DNA of 64,000 nucleotides from Candidatus Hydrogenedentota bacterium (GTDB taxonomy: Bacteria > Hydrogenedentota > Hydrogenedentia > Hydrogenedentales > SLHB01). Within the stretch, counting starts at the first letter, position 1, and the number at the start of each line of letters is the position of its first letter. Below, one piece after another: positions 55,684-64,000 of the stretch. The notes below the pieces were generated by a model. It saw only the letters and a list, made by a program, of their open reading frames with translations. It was not told the DNA's origin and did not search any database. A program made the translations under genes and the position numbers. Location of the stretch: NCBI GenBank assembly GCA_029552745.1, contig JAKPDK010000158.1, forward strand, positions 62,001 through 126,000, read 5' to 3'.

Positions 55684-57816
55684 ATGAAACCGAGGACGTT
55701 GGTGGCTTTGGCGGTGATACTAGTCGTATTAGTCGTTTTGGTGGTCATCAAGCAAGTAAAAGAAACTCCCCCGCCCTTGGAGGAATCCGTAAAACTATCC
55801 GAACTCATGCCGTCCGGATTGGGCAAAGCGGATGTGGCTCGTCTGGAACTATATAGTGGAGGAAAGGCGGATGAAAAGGTCTTGCTTTCCCGCTTGCCGG
55901 ATGATCCGGAATCATGGCAAATCGATAATCATTTCAACGCTCCCGTGGATGCCAAAAAAATCGGTGATTTCCTCGATATGTTGCTTCTGCTCAAGGGAGA
56001 AGTCCGTCATGAAAATGTCTCTGCAGACGCACTGAAGCAATATAATCTCGCGGATGACCAAGCCTTCCATGTCGTGGGGTACAAGAAAGACGACACGAAC
56101 CCCGCGTTTCATATTCTTGTGGGTAAGCAAGCGGACTATAAGCAAGTCTTTGCCCGCACCGCTGATGGGAACACCGTGTTTGTCATAGATAAGAGCCCGC
56201 GCCGCGATGCCGGCATGTGGCAAGAAGAAACCGACAAAGCGCCCGAAGCCTCCGTATGGGTTGACAAGACCATTGCAAAAGTAGAACAAGACAAGATCAC
56301 AAAAATTGAACTACAGACACCGAACCGTCGGTTGGTCTTGGAAAAACGCGAAAAGCCAAAGCCAGCCGAGGAACAAAAAGCGGAAGGCGAATCGAAAGAA
56401 GGCGAAGAAGCCAAAAAAGAAGAGACCAAACCCGAGTATGAGTGGGTTCTGGCAGAAGGAGGGCCAGCGGGCAAAACCTTCAAACAGACCAGTCTGGATT
56501 CCTTCCTTCGCGTATTTGACAACTTCATGGCAGTCGACGTGGTCGATCCCGCCAAAAAAGCGGAATGGGGCCTGGAGCCGCCCGCGTTTGTCTGTAAGGT
56601 CACCCGGAGTGATGTAACAGAACCTCTGGTTCTTGAAGGAGGTAGGCCTGACCCTGGGAAGGATGGATATGTTCGTGTTTCCGGGAAGTCACGGGAAATT
56701 ATATACAGTGTTTCCCAGTATAATTTCGACCGCTTGTACGCCTTAGGGAAATCTTCCGGCTTGTTTGATCTGGATGGATTGACCCTTACCAAAGATGATA
56801 TCGAACGAATCGAGATTGTGCGCCCTGAAGGCGAAACTGTCCTTGTCAAGGTCGACAACAAGTGGTCAGTGGAAAAACCAAAACTCGACCTCGAGACACA
56901 AAATTACACCTTGGACACCGTAGCCAGCACGCTGGCTTCCTGGAAACCTGCGGACTATGCGGACTCCGCCACAGGAACAGGGCTGGATGCTCCCACGCGC
57001 AGGGTCGTGCTACGTCTTAAATCGGGAGAGACCCATACGTTGGAATTCGGCAATGATTCACCCGCCCTGGACGGTGTCTATGCACGGCTCGATGGTGCCG
57101 CACTGACTACAGTGATAGCGCGGACAGATTTCAATAAAATATTCGTCGGTCCCAAAGATATTTACCAGAGAAAAATCGCCGACGTAAGTGAAGATGAAAT
57201 CACGTCCGTGGAGGTACAGCGCCCCGAAAATGCTTTCACGCTAACCCACAAAAAAGCCGATTCCGGCGGTGAAGATACCTTCGAACTGACCCTGGCTGGA
57301 GCAACCACGCCCGCCGATAAGAACGCAGTTGAGTCTTTTCTGACTTCTATTACGGGGTTCGAGGCAGCAGACATCTTGCCTAATGAGAAACAATTGTCCA
57401 GCTCATCTCAGGAGTTGTTACGGATAACCCTAGACAATGGCAAACAGATAACCCTACAGTTCGGAGTTGCCCAAGAAGAAAAACGTCCCGTCTTTTTCGT
57501 GGAAAAAGGCATCGTTTTCGTAGCAGAAAACGACGATGTTGCCACGCTCATGATAGACCCCAATACATTGAAACTAGCAGCGACGGAACCTCCTGCAGAA
57601 AAACAAGAGACTCCGACTGAATCACAACAAAACGTGACGGATGCATCGCCCGCAAGTACACCCGAGACTCCTGCCGAACCAACGGCTTCGGGCGGCACCG
57701 AGACAACAAAAGATAGCGCCACAGTGCAAGTAACGCAACAGCCGGAACCCGTTTCGACAGCAAACGAAAACCCGGCACCGGATAACACCGAAAAGGCATT
57801 TGAAAGCCCCAAGTAA
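55684..57816 (+). CDS. DUF4340-domain membrane-anchored protein
   Basis: A 710-residue protein with one N-terminal transmembrane helix (residues about 5-23), then several DUF4340-like repeats of beta-rich units (about 50-230, 290-470 and 490-620), each with an I/V-E-I/L-type strand followed by an LE(G/F)G motif. A Lys/Glu-rich linker sits near 210-255, and a Pro/Thr/Glu-rich disordered tail ends the protein. DUF4340 proteins are commonly encoded next to Gld-type ABC systems, as here. The bulk is predicted periplasmic. It probably forms part of the same transport or assembly machine. The exact role is unknown. Confidence 0.88.
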   Translation: MKPRTLVALAVILVVLVVLVVIKQVKETPPPLEESVKLSELMPSGLGKADVARLELYSGGKADEKVLLSRLPDDPESWQIDNHFNAPVDAKKIGDFLDMLLLLKGEVRHENVSADALKQYNLADDQAFHVVGYKKDDTNPAFHILVGKQADYKQVFARTADGNTVFVIDKSPRRDAGMWQEETDKAPEASVWVDKTIAKVEQDKITKIELQTPNRRLVLEKREKPKPAEEQKAEGESKEGEEAKKEETKPEYEWVLAEGGPAGKTFKQTSLDSFLRVFDNFMAVDVVDPAKKAEWGLEPPAFVCKVTRSDVTEPLVLEGGRPDPGKDGYVRVSGKSREIIYSVSQYNFDRLYALGKSSGLFDLDGLTLTKDDIERIEIVRPEGETVLVKVDNKWSVEKPKLDLETQNYTLDTVASTLASWKPADYADSATGTGLDAPTRRVVLRLKSGETHTLEFGNDSPALDGVYARLDGAALTTVIARTDFNKIFVGPKDIYQRKIADVSEDEITSVEVQRPENAFTLTHKKADSGGEDTFELTLAGATTPADKNAVESFLTSITGFEAADILPNEKQLSSSSQELLRITLDNGKQITLQFGVAQEEKRPVFFVEKGIVFVAENDDVATLMIDPNTLKLAATEPPAEKQETPTESQQNVTDASPASTPETPAEPTASGGTETTKDSATVQVTQQPEPVSTANENPAPDNTEKAFESPK

Positions 57817-57837
57817 TTGGTGAATGGACACAATTAT

Positions 57838-58938
57838 ATGTTCTTGAAACGGATGCCCAGACCAATTTTGTTCTGCGTCTCTGTCGCCCTGTGCGCGGCG
57901 GCTTTGGCGCAGCAACCGGAGATCGCCGATTCGCGCCGCAATGCGATCGTCCGCGCCATCGAGCGTGCGGCTCCCGCCGTGGTGTCCATCAACGTGATCG
58001 TAGAACAACGACCTAACCCGTTTGGATCAGACTTTTGGGACCTGTTTGCCCTACCGGTGCCCCGCTATCGCAAGGTAGACTCGATTGGAAGTGGTTTTAT
58101 TTTTGACCGAGAGGGGCATATCCTCACAAATTACCATGTAGTCGAAGGCGCCGATTACCTAGATTCCGTCACTTTACCGGACGGCAGAACGCTCAAAGTC
58201 CAGCTCGTAGGAGCAGATAAACGCACGGACTTGGCTGTGCTAAAAGCAGAGGGGAGCGGTTTTCCTTATGTCGAGTTAGGCGATTCATCAGATTTGATTA
58301 TCGGGGAATGGGTGATCGCCATCGGAAATCCTTACGGGGGATTAATCCGCGATCCGGTGCCCTCGGTTACTGTCGGAGTGATTTCCGCTACCAACCGTCG
58401 GGTAAGCCCCAAAGTGGGCGATGGGGAACGTCTTTACCAAAACATGATTCAAACTGACGCGGCGATAAACCCAGGCAACAGCGGCGGTCCGCTCGTCAAT
58501 GCCAAAGGACAGGTGATCGGAGTAAACACGATGATCTTCAGTCCTAGCGGCGGTAGCATCGGTTTGGGATTCGCTATACCCATCAACCGGGCACGCCGAG
58601 TTGCAGAAGAAATCATCCGATTTGGCAGAAGAAGAGAGCCCTGGCCCGGATTTCATGTACAGGATGTAGCTGCTATGCCCGAGGCATTACGCAGAGTGGG
58701 TCCCCAGTCCGATTCGGGGTGCGTCGTCACAGAGATTCTCAAGAATTCTCCAGCGTATCAAGCCGGATTACGTCCGGGAGACGTCATCGTGTCCGTCAAC
58801 GGCGAACCCATTCGAACCGCAGTGGAAATTGACTATGCTATTTGGGATTTGTTCATAGGCGACACCGCCACGTTGACCGTGTACCGCGATGGAAAAACAA
58901 TGACGATTTCTTTTCCGATCATTGAACTCACCAAATAA
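57838..58938 (+). CDS. HtrA/DegP-like serine protease with one PDZ domain
   Basis: A 366-residue periplasmic protease with signal peptide (MFLKRMPRPILFCVSVALCAAALAQ). The catalytic triad is H100 (LTNYHVV), D131 (KRTDLAVLK) and S215 (NPGNSGGPL). One PDZ domain follows at about 280-360, as in DegS and short HtrA proteins. In-frame TTG (57817) and GTG (57820) codons exist, but the ATG at 57838 begins the signal peptide. It is 21 bases after the DUF4340 gene and probably acts in quality control of the same envelope system. Confidence 0.93.
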   Translation: MFLKRMPRPILFCVSVALCAAALAQQPEIADSRRNAIVRAIERAAPAVVSINVIVEQRPNPFGSDFWDLFALPVPRYRKVDSIGSGFIFDREGHILTNYHVVEGADYLDSVTLPDGRTLKVQLVGADKRTDLAVLKAEGSGFPYVELGDSSDLIIGEWVIAIGNPYGGLIRDPVPSVTVGVISATNRRVSPKVGDGERLYQNMIQTDAAINPGNSGGPLVNAKGQVIGVNTMIFSPSGGSIGLGFAIPINRARRVAEEIIRFGRRREPWPGFHVQDVAAMPEALRRVGPQSDSGCVVTEILKNSPAYQAGLRPGDVIVSVNGEPIRTAVEIDYAIWDLFIGDTATLTVYRDGKTMTISFPIIELTK

Positions 58939-59022
58939 CCCCAATTGTTCGGTAGCTCACCCTAAGTCTTCCCTGCCACGAAACCATCTCCTTAACCGCG
59001 TAGTTCGAGGAAAACCATTCCC

Positions 59023-59072
59023 CCATTCCTGAGGAAATTGCCCCATCGTGCCTAAGGGACTTCTCGTAATGG
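59023..59072. repeat. Dispersed element, decayed right half (copy E)
   Basis: CCATTCCTGAGGAAATTGCC, then CATCGTGCC and ACTTCTCGTAATGG, align with the right end of copy B (TTCCTGAGGGGATTGCC, then CTCCTCGCAATGAC) with several changes and no matching left end. It appears to be a relic. Confidence 0.6.
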
Positions 59073-59267
59073 AAGTTGTAGGAAGGTGCGGAAGATACCT
59101 CGTACGGGAAAAAAGACGTTCCTAATCCGGGAGGAGGATAACGAGAAGAAAACGTTCTTGGCACTTTTTCGGGACTGCTTGGCTTCTTCCTGGGGAAACA
59201 GGCCGCGACAATATTCGTACTACGTTCTACAAAAACATACTTGCATAACCCGGGCTCTTGCATCAGT

Positions 59268-59296
59268 TTGACTGAGAGACAATTGCCCCGTAACAT
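59268..59296 (+). promoter_or_regulatory. Sigma-70 promoter of the cupin gene
   Basis: TTGACT (59268-59273, 5 of 6), a 17-base spacer and TAACAT (59291-59296, 4 of 6), leaving a leader of about 68 bases before the start codon. Confidence 0.5.
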
Positions 59297-59370
59297 AATA
59301 GGTTAGAATCTTTTGTAGACCGTCTTTCAGAAATATCTCTAGTCGGGTAAAATCTCAGGAAGGACTTTCC

Positions 59371-60573
59371 ATGACACACGATCACAGCAAGATTGCCGCT
59401 TTGGAAAAGGCGCTGTCCGATGGAAACGGAATCCTCCGACTTGAACCAGCCTGGGTAGCTCGCGATTTCTTAGCGCCAGCATTTCGTCTGGGACTCACGC
59501 GCGAACAGGCAGACCGCGGGCCTCGTGGCTTCATCTGCGAACGTTGGCTAGCGTCCGAAACGCCCGCCGATAACACCATCCCTCTCGAAGGCGAAGGACT
59601 CAGTTTCCTTGCCGGTGTCGACGTGCGCATTAGCCTGGCAGAAGCCGTCCGAACTCTACCGGAGATCATTTTGGGAAAAGAGTATTATCAAAAATATGGG
59701 GCGGGTCTGCACCGATTGGCAAAGCTGTTCGAATACAGTGACCGCTTACCCTACCATATTCACCAACAACAACACGACGCCCAGAAAGTCGGAGCGAATG
59801 CCAAAGAAGAAGCGTACTATTTTCCATCTGGAGTGGATATGGGACCCCATCCGGAGACGTTTCTTGGGTGTCACCCGTATATCGTCCGGCAAGGGCTCCA
59901 GGAGAAAATCTTCCTCCCTTACTTGGAAAAATGGGATAGCGATCTCATTCTGCAACATGCGCCGGCGTTCAAACAGATCCCGGGAGACGGATTCCATGTG
60001 CCTGCTGGGGTATTACATGCCCCGGGTACTGCAGTGACCTTTGAGCTTCAAGAAAACTCCGACGTGTTTTCTATGTGGCAGGCGAAATGTGGCGGCAAGA
60101 TCATCTCGAAAGAATTACTGTTCAAGGACATCTCCGAGGAAGACCGCACTCGGGATGGAGAACGCGCAGCGCTCAAACAGGTGAACTGGGAGTTGTGCGG
60201 CGATCCCTACATATACGAGAATAGACACACGCCGCCGGTTTTCTTGCGTGGAAACGATGCCGGCACAGAAGATTGGATCTTCTACAATACGGATAAGTTC
60301 AGCGGGATACGGTTGATTGTGCACCCTGGATGCACGTATATTTCCAAAGATAACGGGGTTTATTCTCTTTTCGTTTGGCGCGGTAAAGGTACCATCGGCG
60401 GGTTGGACGTCGCAGGCGGCGATCCGAACCGTGATGAATTACTTGTTACGCATGATTCGGCAGTGAAAGGTGTACCGGTAGTAAATACGGGCAACGAACC
60501 TTTGGAAATTTGGAAAGTTTTCGGGCTCGGAGTAAATCCTGAATGCCCGCGGCTCCACGTGTACAAAGGATGA
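59371..60573 (+). CDS. Cupin protein, mannose-6-phosphate isomerase-like
   Basis: A 400-residue protein with a double-cupin layout like class I mannose-6-phosphate isomerases. Metal ligands are visible: H139 and H141 (LPYHIHQ), a glutamate in AKEEAYYF near 156, and a histidine in DGFHVPAGVLHAPG near 205-210. It lacks the exact YSDxNHKPE hallmark of the classic enzyme, so the substrate may differ. The ATG follows AGGAAGGA. It is 88 bases before lpxA and may be transcribed with it. A role in sugar-phosphate supply for surface glycans is an inference. Confidence 0.75.
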   Translation: MTHDHSKIAALEKALSDGNGILRLEPAWVARDFLAPAFRLGLTREQADRGPRGFICERWLASETPADNTIPLEGEGLSFLAGVDVRISLAEAVRTLPEIILGKEYYQKYGAGLHRLAKLFEYSDRLPYHIHQQQHDAQKVGANAKEEAYYFPSGVDMGPHPETFLGCHPYIVRQGLQEKIFLPYLEKWDSDLILQHAPAFKQIPGDGFHVPAGVLHAPGTAVTFELQENSDVFSMWQAKCGGKIISKELLFKDISEEDRTRDGERAALKQVNWELCGDPYIYENRHTPPVFLRGNDAGTEDWIFYNTDKFSGIRLIVHPGCTYISKDNGVYSLFVWRGKGTIGGLDVAGGDPNRDELLVTHDSAVKGVPVVNTGNEPLEIWKVFGLGVNPECPRLHVYKG

Positions 60574-60661
60574 TAATCCCCTTTCCCCTTTCCAGAGTGG
60601 ATGAGACGATTTCTCACGCGTACGGAACCTAGAGGTGTGGATGTAAAGGAGTAGTTTTTCG

Positions 60662-61450
60662 ATGAAGATCCATCCTACGGCGATTGTTGATCCCAAAGCG
60701 GAATTGGCAGAAGATGTGGAAGTGCAAGCTTTTACTATCATTGGACCGCATGTCAAAATAGGCCGCGGCACGGTAGTCGGTCCCCATTGTGTCATCACGG
60801 GAAGAACCGTGATTGGGGAGTTCAACGAAATCTTCAGCGGCGCCCAAATCGGTATACTATGCCAAGACAAGAAGCATAAGCCGGGTCTGATTGGCCGCGT
60901 CCAAATGGGTAATCGCAACCAAGTCCGGGAGCATGTCACTATCAGCGCAAGTACCATGACGAGTTACGACGATGACCATCGCGTGACCTCTATCGGGGAT
61001 GGGTGTATGTTTATGGCGTACTCACATGTTGCCCACGATTGCCACGTGGGCAATAACGTCATTATGGCTAACTGCGCTTCGCTTTCGGGGCATGTCGAAG
61101 TTGAAGACAACGCCATCTTCGGCGGTTTGAGTGGCGTCCATCAGGAATGTGTTATCGGAAAATTGGCGTTCATCGGCGGCATGACCCGAGTAACCAAAGA
61201 TGTTGCACCTTATATGATCGTCGAAGGCAACCCGGCTCGTTGCTATGGGCCTAATACCGTAGGTCTCAAACGATATGGCATGAGTGATGAAACCCGCGCT
61301 CGTATAAAAGCCATGTATAAAATCATGTTTCGTTCCAATTTAAACACCACGCAGGCGTTACATGAAATCGAGGCAAAAGTCGAAGATTGTGAGGAGCGTA
61401 CTCATTTTCTGGAATTTTTCCGCAATTCCTTGCGCGGCGTCACCATGTAA
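60662..61450 (+). CDS. lpxA: UDP-GlcNAc acyltransferase LpxA
   Basis: A 262-residue left-handed beta-helix acyltransferase, first step of lipid A synthesis. Hexapeptide repeats run from residue 3 (HPTAIVDPKAEL) to about 190. The catalytic H125 (SHVAHDC) has the same number as in Escherichia coli, as do H122, H144 and H160. G173 (AFIGGM) is conserved, which in E. coli favours a 14-carbon 3-hydroxyacyl chain. The C-terminal helical domain is present. The ATG follows AAAGGAG. It is 66 bases before the oxidoreductase and heads the lpxA-oxidoreductase-lpxB run. Confidence 0.96.
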   Translation: MKIHPTAIVDPKAELAEDVEVQAFTIIGPHVKIGRGTVVGPHCVITGRTVIGEFNEIFSGAQIGILCQDKKHKPGLIGRVQMGNRNQVREHVTISASTMTSYDDDHRVTSIGDGCMFMAYSHVAHDCHVGNNVIMANCASLSGHVEVEDNAIFGGLSGVHQECVIGKLAFIGGMTRVTKDVAPYMIVEGNPARCYGPNTVGLKRYGMSDETRARIKAMYKIMFRSNLNTTQALHEIEAKVEDCEERTHFLEFFRNSLRGVTM

Positions 61451-61516
61451 TTTCAAAGGCAACACATCATGCCGGCACGCCGCCTGTGAAGCCGAAAGTC
61501 TTCTGGGGAGTTCTCT

Positions 61517-62503
61517 ATGACAACTGTTCGTGTCGCCGTGTTAGGGGTAGGACATCTCGGCTACCACCATGCACGTATCTATTCCACTCTGGAAGACGTC
61601 GAACTGGTTGGCGTGATTGATCCCAACCCCGAAAGGGCAAATCGCGCCGCAGCCGATTTTTGTGCCGGCCGTGTATTTTCTTCGGTGAAAGAAGTGGTTG
61701 CGCAAGGCATTCATGCGGCGTCTGTGGCTGTCCCGACCACTCTGCATCACGATCTGACCTTAGAATTATTGGAAGCGGGTGTGGATGTTCTAGTGGAAAA
61801 ACCCCTTGCAGCAACTATATCCCAAGCCGAAAACATGGTACAGACGGCCGCCAAAAAGAACCGTATCTTACAAGTAGGCCACATAGAGCGGTTTAACGGT
61901 GCGGTCATCGCCCTCCTTCAAGCGGTCAAACGTCCACGCTTTATAGAATGCCACCGACTCAGCCCTTACCCCATGCGAGGAGACGACGTGAGCGTTGTAC
62001 TGGACCTTATGATTCATGATTTGGAAATCGTACAAGCACTCGACGCTTCCCCGGTCGTCTCGTTGGATGCAATCGGAGTGCCCGTTTTTTCATCCACAGA
62101 AGATATCGCCAATGCAAGGATCCATTTTGCTTCCGGCTGCGTTGCCAACATCACAGCAAGCCGTGTTTCGATGGATAGAATGAGAAAAATTCGCATTTTT
62201 GAACCCGACGCCTATATGTCAACGGATTACAGCGAACAGGAGGTACGCGTGTACCGGAAGAAGCCGGGTCCTTTACCGCCGGGTGCCTCGCCTATGGAGT
62301 GTATCTCTATAGAAAGCCTCCCTGTGACACGAGAAGAACCTTTGAAACGCGAGCTGTCTTCGTTTATTGAATGCGTGCGGGAACGGAAAAAACCTGTGGT
62401 TTCGGGAGAAAATGCCCTTGCCGCCATGTTACTTGCACAACAAGTCATGGAGACTATCCGCTTAACCACGGGAAAGCAAACAATCGACTCATCTGCGCAT
62501 TGA
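61517..62503 (+). CDS. Gfo/Idh/MocA-family oxidoreductase (GnnA-like position)
   Basis: A 328-residue NAD(P)-dependent sugar oxidoreductase: Rossmann motif VLGVGHLGYHHARIYS, the EKP motif (DVLVEKPLA) and the downstream HIERFN and DLMIHDLEIV regions. It is placed between lpxA and lpxB. In some bacteria, GnnA, a member of this family, lies there and oxidises UDP-GlcNAc for 3-amino sugar lipid A, together with the aminotransferase GnnB. No GnnB is present in this window. Similar lone oxidoreductases are also known beside lpx genes in other bacteria, so the exact role is uncertain. The ATG follows GGGGAG. Confidence 0.88.
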   Translation: MTTVRVAVLGVGHLGYHHARIYSTLEDVELVGVIDPNPERANRAAADFCAGRVFSSVKEVVAQGIHAASVAVPTTLHHDLTLELLEAGVDVLVEKPLAATISQAENMVQTAAKKNRILQVGHIERFNGAVIALLQAVKRPRFIECHRLSPYPMRGDDVSVVLDLMIHDLEIVQALDASPVVSLDAIGVPVFSSTEDIANARIHFASGCVANITASRVSMDRMRKIRIFEPDAYMSTDYSEQEVRVYRKKPGPLPPGASPMECISIESLPVTREEPLKRELSSFIECVRERKKPVVSGENALAAMLLAQQVMETIRLTTGKQTIDSSAH

Positions 62504-62543
62504 CCCATTGGGACTGACTCAAACAACGGGGTGAACATCATTC

Positions 62544-63656
62544 GTGACTAGAATTTTCCTAGTTGCAGGAGAATCTTCCGGCGACATTCACGGCGCAAAC
62601 TTGGTCAGAGCCCTACATGCTCTGGAACCCACCGTGGTTTGCGAGGGACTGGGCGGACAACGTATGGCCCTAGCGGGCATGAACTTGCGATACGACCTTG
62701 CCGGAAAAGCCATCATGGGCTTCGCGGAGGTGGTGCGGTCTTTCCCATTCATCCGTCGCTTGTTTTACGAAACGGTGGACTATCTAAAAAAGTCGAAGCC
62801 TGACGTACTGGTATTGATTGACTATCCGGGATTTAATATACGTCTGGCAGGTGAAGCCAAGCGTTTGGGTATCCCCGTCGTCTATTATATTGCGCCGCAG
62901 GTATGGGCATGGAAACCGGGCCGAATTCACGTTTTGGCGGAACGTGTCACAAAAGTACTTGTGATTTTTCCTTTTGAAGAACAATTGTACAAAGAAGCAG
63001 GAGTTGATTGTACCTACGTAGGACACCCCCTCATAGACCATCTGACTTCTTTGTCCGTGCAACAACCACCGACGGATAAATGGGTCACCGCCTTGCTGCC
63101 GGGAAGCCGAGAGCAGGAAATTCGCCGTATCGCGCCCGTCATGTTTGACGTAGCACGAGAACTTCGAACGTGTTATCCTGAAATGGAGCTGGTTGTCCCC
63201 TGTGTTGACATAGAACGGGAACGCCAGGTAAAGTCTTTGGCGGGCGACTTGCCGCTACGCACGACGGTGGGCAATTCTTACGAGGTTCTTGCTTCCGCGC
63301 GTTTCTGCCTCGTGGCTTCGGGCACGGCAACTCTGGAAGCGGCTTTCTTTGGCGTCCCCATGATCATTCTGTATCGCGTGGCTACGGTCAGCTACCTTCT
63401 GGCGCGTCTCTTGGTACAAATTGAATATATCGGGATGGTCAATATCATCGCCGGGAAGAGCATTGTTCCCGAATTCATTCAGCACAACGCCACGCCCGAA
63501 AACGTTCTTCCCGTTGCCTTGGAGTTAATGCAAGACTCGAATGCGCGAAAGCAGATGATCCAAAACCTGGAAGAAGTAAAAAGAAAGTTAGGCGAAACAG
63601 GTGCCTCTCAAAAAGCGGCTAAAGAAATACTCGCAGTGACCGGCAAACAGGCATGA
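62544..63656 (+). CDS. lpxB: Lipid-A-disaccharide synthase LpxB
   Basis: A 370-residue GT19 glycosyltransferase that joins UDP-2,3-diacylglucosamine and lipid X. The N-terminal motif (LVAGESSGDIHGANLVRAL), the PDVLVLIDYPGFNIRLA stretch, YYIAPQVWAWKPGR and the SGTATLEAAFFGVPMIILYR donor-site region are all typical. The start is GTG. It acts at the inner membrane. It is followed after one base by polA, an unusual but tight junction. Confidence 0.96.
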   Translation: MTRIFLVAGESSGDIHGANLVRALHALEPTVVCEGLGGQRMALAGMNLRYDLAGKAIMGFAEVVRSFPFIRRLFYETVDYLKKSKPDVLVLIDYPGFNIRLAGEAKRLGIPVVYYIAPQVWAWKPGRIHVLAERVTKVLVIFPFEEQLYKEAGVDCTYVGHPLIDHLTSLSVQQPPTDKWVTALLPGSREQEIRRIAPVMFDVARELRTCYPEMELVVPCVDIERERQVKSLAGDLPLRTTVGNSYEVLASARFCLVASGTATLEAAFFGVPMIILYRVATVSYLLARLLVQIEYIGMVNIIAGKSIVPEFIQHNATPENVLPVALELMQDSNARKQMIQNLEEVKRKLGETGASQKAAKEILAVTGKQA

Positions 63657-63657
63657 C

Positions 63658-64000
63658 ATGAATCAAAAACTGTATTTGATCGACGGAAGCGCATACGCAT
63701 ATCGGTCATTTCACGCTATACAACGGCTCACAAATTCGAAAGGCGAGCCCACAAACGCCGTCTACGGTTTCGCGCGTATTTTGCTGAAAATCCTGAGAGA
63801 ACACGATCCCAGCCATATCGCCGTCGTATTCGACGCCCCCGGGAAGACCTTTCGCGAAGATATATACCCTGCTTACAAAGCGACCCGTCCCGAAACCCCC
63901 GAAGAACTTGTCGCTCAAATGCCCTGGATCGATGAATTGGTACACGCACTGAACCTTCCCCTTATTCGTGTTCCAGGCGTGGAGGCAGACGACGTGATGG
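63658..64000 (+). CDS. polA: DNA polymerase I, N-terminal fragment
   Basis: The first 114 codons of DNA polymerase I run off the right edge. The 5'-3' exonuclease domain starts with LYLIDGSAYAYRSFHAI and contains NAVYGFARIL, VVFDAPGKTFREDIYPAYKATRP and the metal-binding VEADDV region. The ATG at 63658 begins one base after the lpxB stop. The remaining exonuclease, proofreading and polymerase domains are outside the window. Confidence 0.95.
   Translation, partial: MNQKLYLIDGSAYAYRSFHAIQRLTNSKGEPTNAVYGFARILLKILREHDPSHIAVVFDAPGKTFREDIYPAYKATRPETPEELVAQMPWIDELVHALNLPLIRVPGVEADDVM

Larger units (their letters stand above)
58939..59370. other. Intergenic region with decayed repeat half and a promoter
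   Basis: About 430 bases. It holds a decayed half copy of the dispersed element (59023-59072) and a promoter for the cupin gene (59268-59296). A 61-residue open frame at 59086-59271 starts with GTG and has no recognisable protein, so it is not called. Confidence 0.75.

Overview
This 64 kb window reads as a chromosomal segment of a Gram-negative (diderm) bacterium: it carries lpxA and lpxB for lipid A, periplasmic-type signal peptides and lipoproteins, and a HlyD-type export operon. The mix of a Gld-type ABC system with a DUF4340 protein, sigma-54 two-component genes, a formylglycine sulfatase, uroporphyrinogen-decarboxylase-like and DUF6259-like proteins and many large orphan glycoside hydrolases resembles uncultured lineages near the PVC/FCB groups, such as Hydrogenedentota. 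That placement is an inference from gene content and is not certain. No rRNA, tRNA, CRISPR array, transposase or phage gene was recognised, and no convincing intrinsic terminator was seen.

Layout. 1-2.7 kb: 3' part of thrS, a zinc-finger membrane protein, a TPR membrane protein and an rlmB-type methyltransferase, all on +. 2.7-5.3 kb: a MEDS/PAS/PAS hybrid histidine kinase on -. 6.0-6.5 kb: a small membrane protein. 6.6-16.4 kb: a dense - strand array (radical SAM protein, ketoacyl synthase, membrane histidine kinase, soluble receiver-kinase, sigma-54 response regulator, PfkB kinase) in which the second kinase has lost its phosphoacceptor histidine and the ketoacyl synthase has lost one catalytic histidine. 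17.0-20.8 kb: a TetR-HlyD-ABC-permease export operon with a promoter and overlapping palindromic operator. 20.9-25.9 kb: a glycosyltransferase/methyltransferase, a sulfatase, an SPL-like radical SAM protein and a NAD kinase.

25.9-34.6 kb: a cytoplasmic-looking carbohydrate group (DUF6259-like glycosidase, very large GH13-like protein, PHP phosphoesterase, GH-A cellulase-like protein). 34.6-37.7 kb: guaBA behind a perfect sigma-70 consensus promoter; the IMP dehydrogenase looks like the Tritrichomonas type. 38.2-51.2 kb: a second carbohydrate group with mostly exported products (beta-propeller/phosphatase lipoprotein, ROK sugar kinase, GH10-like/esterase fusion, GH5-like protein, GHL/beta-helix fusion) and a UroD-like protein. 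52.1-58.9 kb: GldA-like ATPase, GldF-GldG fusion, DUF4340 protein and HtrA-like protease. 59.4-64 kb: cupin mannose-6-phosphate-isomerase-like protein, lpxA, a Gfo/Idh/MocA oxidoreductase, lpxB and the start of polA.

The main non-coding feature is a dispersed intergenic element with inverted ends that begin TGTCATTGCGAGGAG. There are four full copies (one composite) and one decayed half copy, all in the largest intergenic gaps. The most interesting signals are the kinase-dead but phosphatase-competent-looking partner kinase, the ketoacyl synthase with a Cys-His-Gln triad, the repeat family with flanking sequence shared between two copies, and several unusual multi-domain glycan enzymes.
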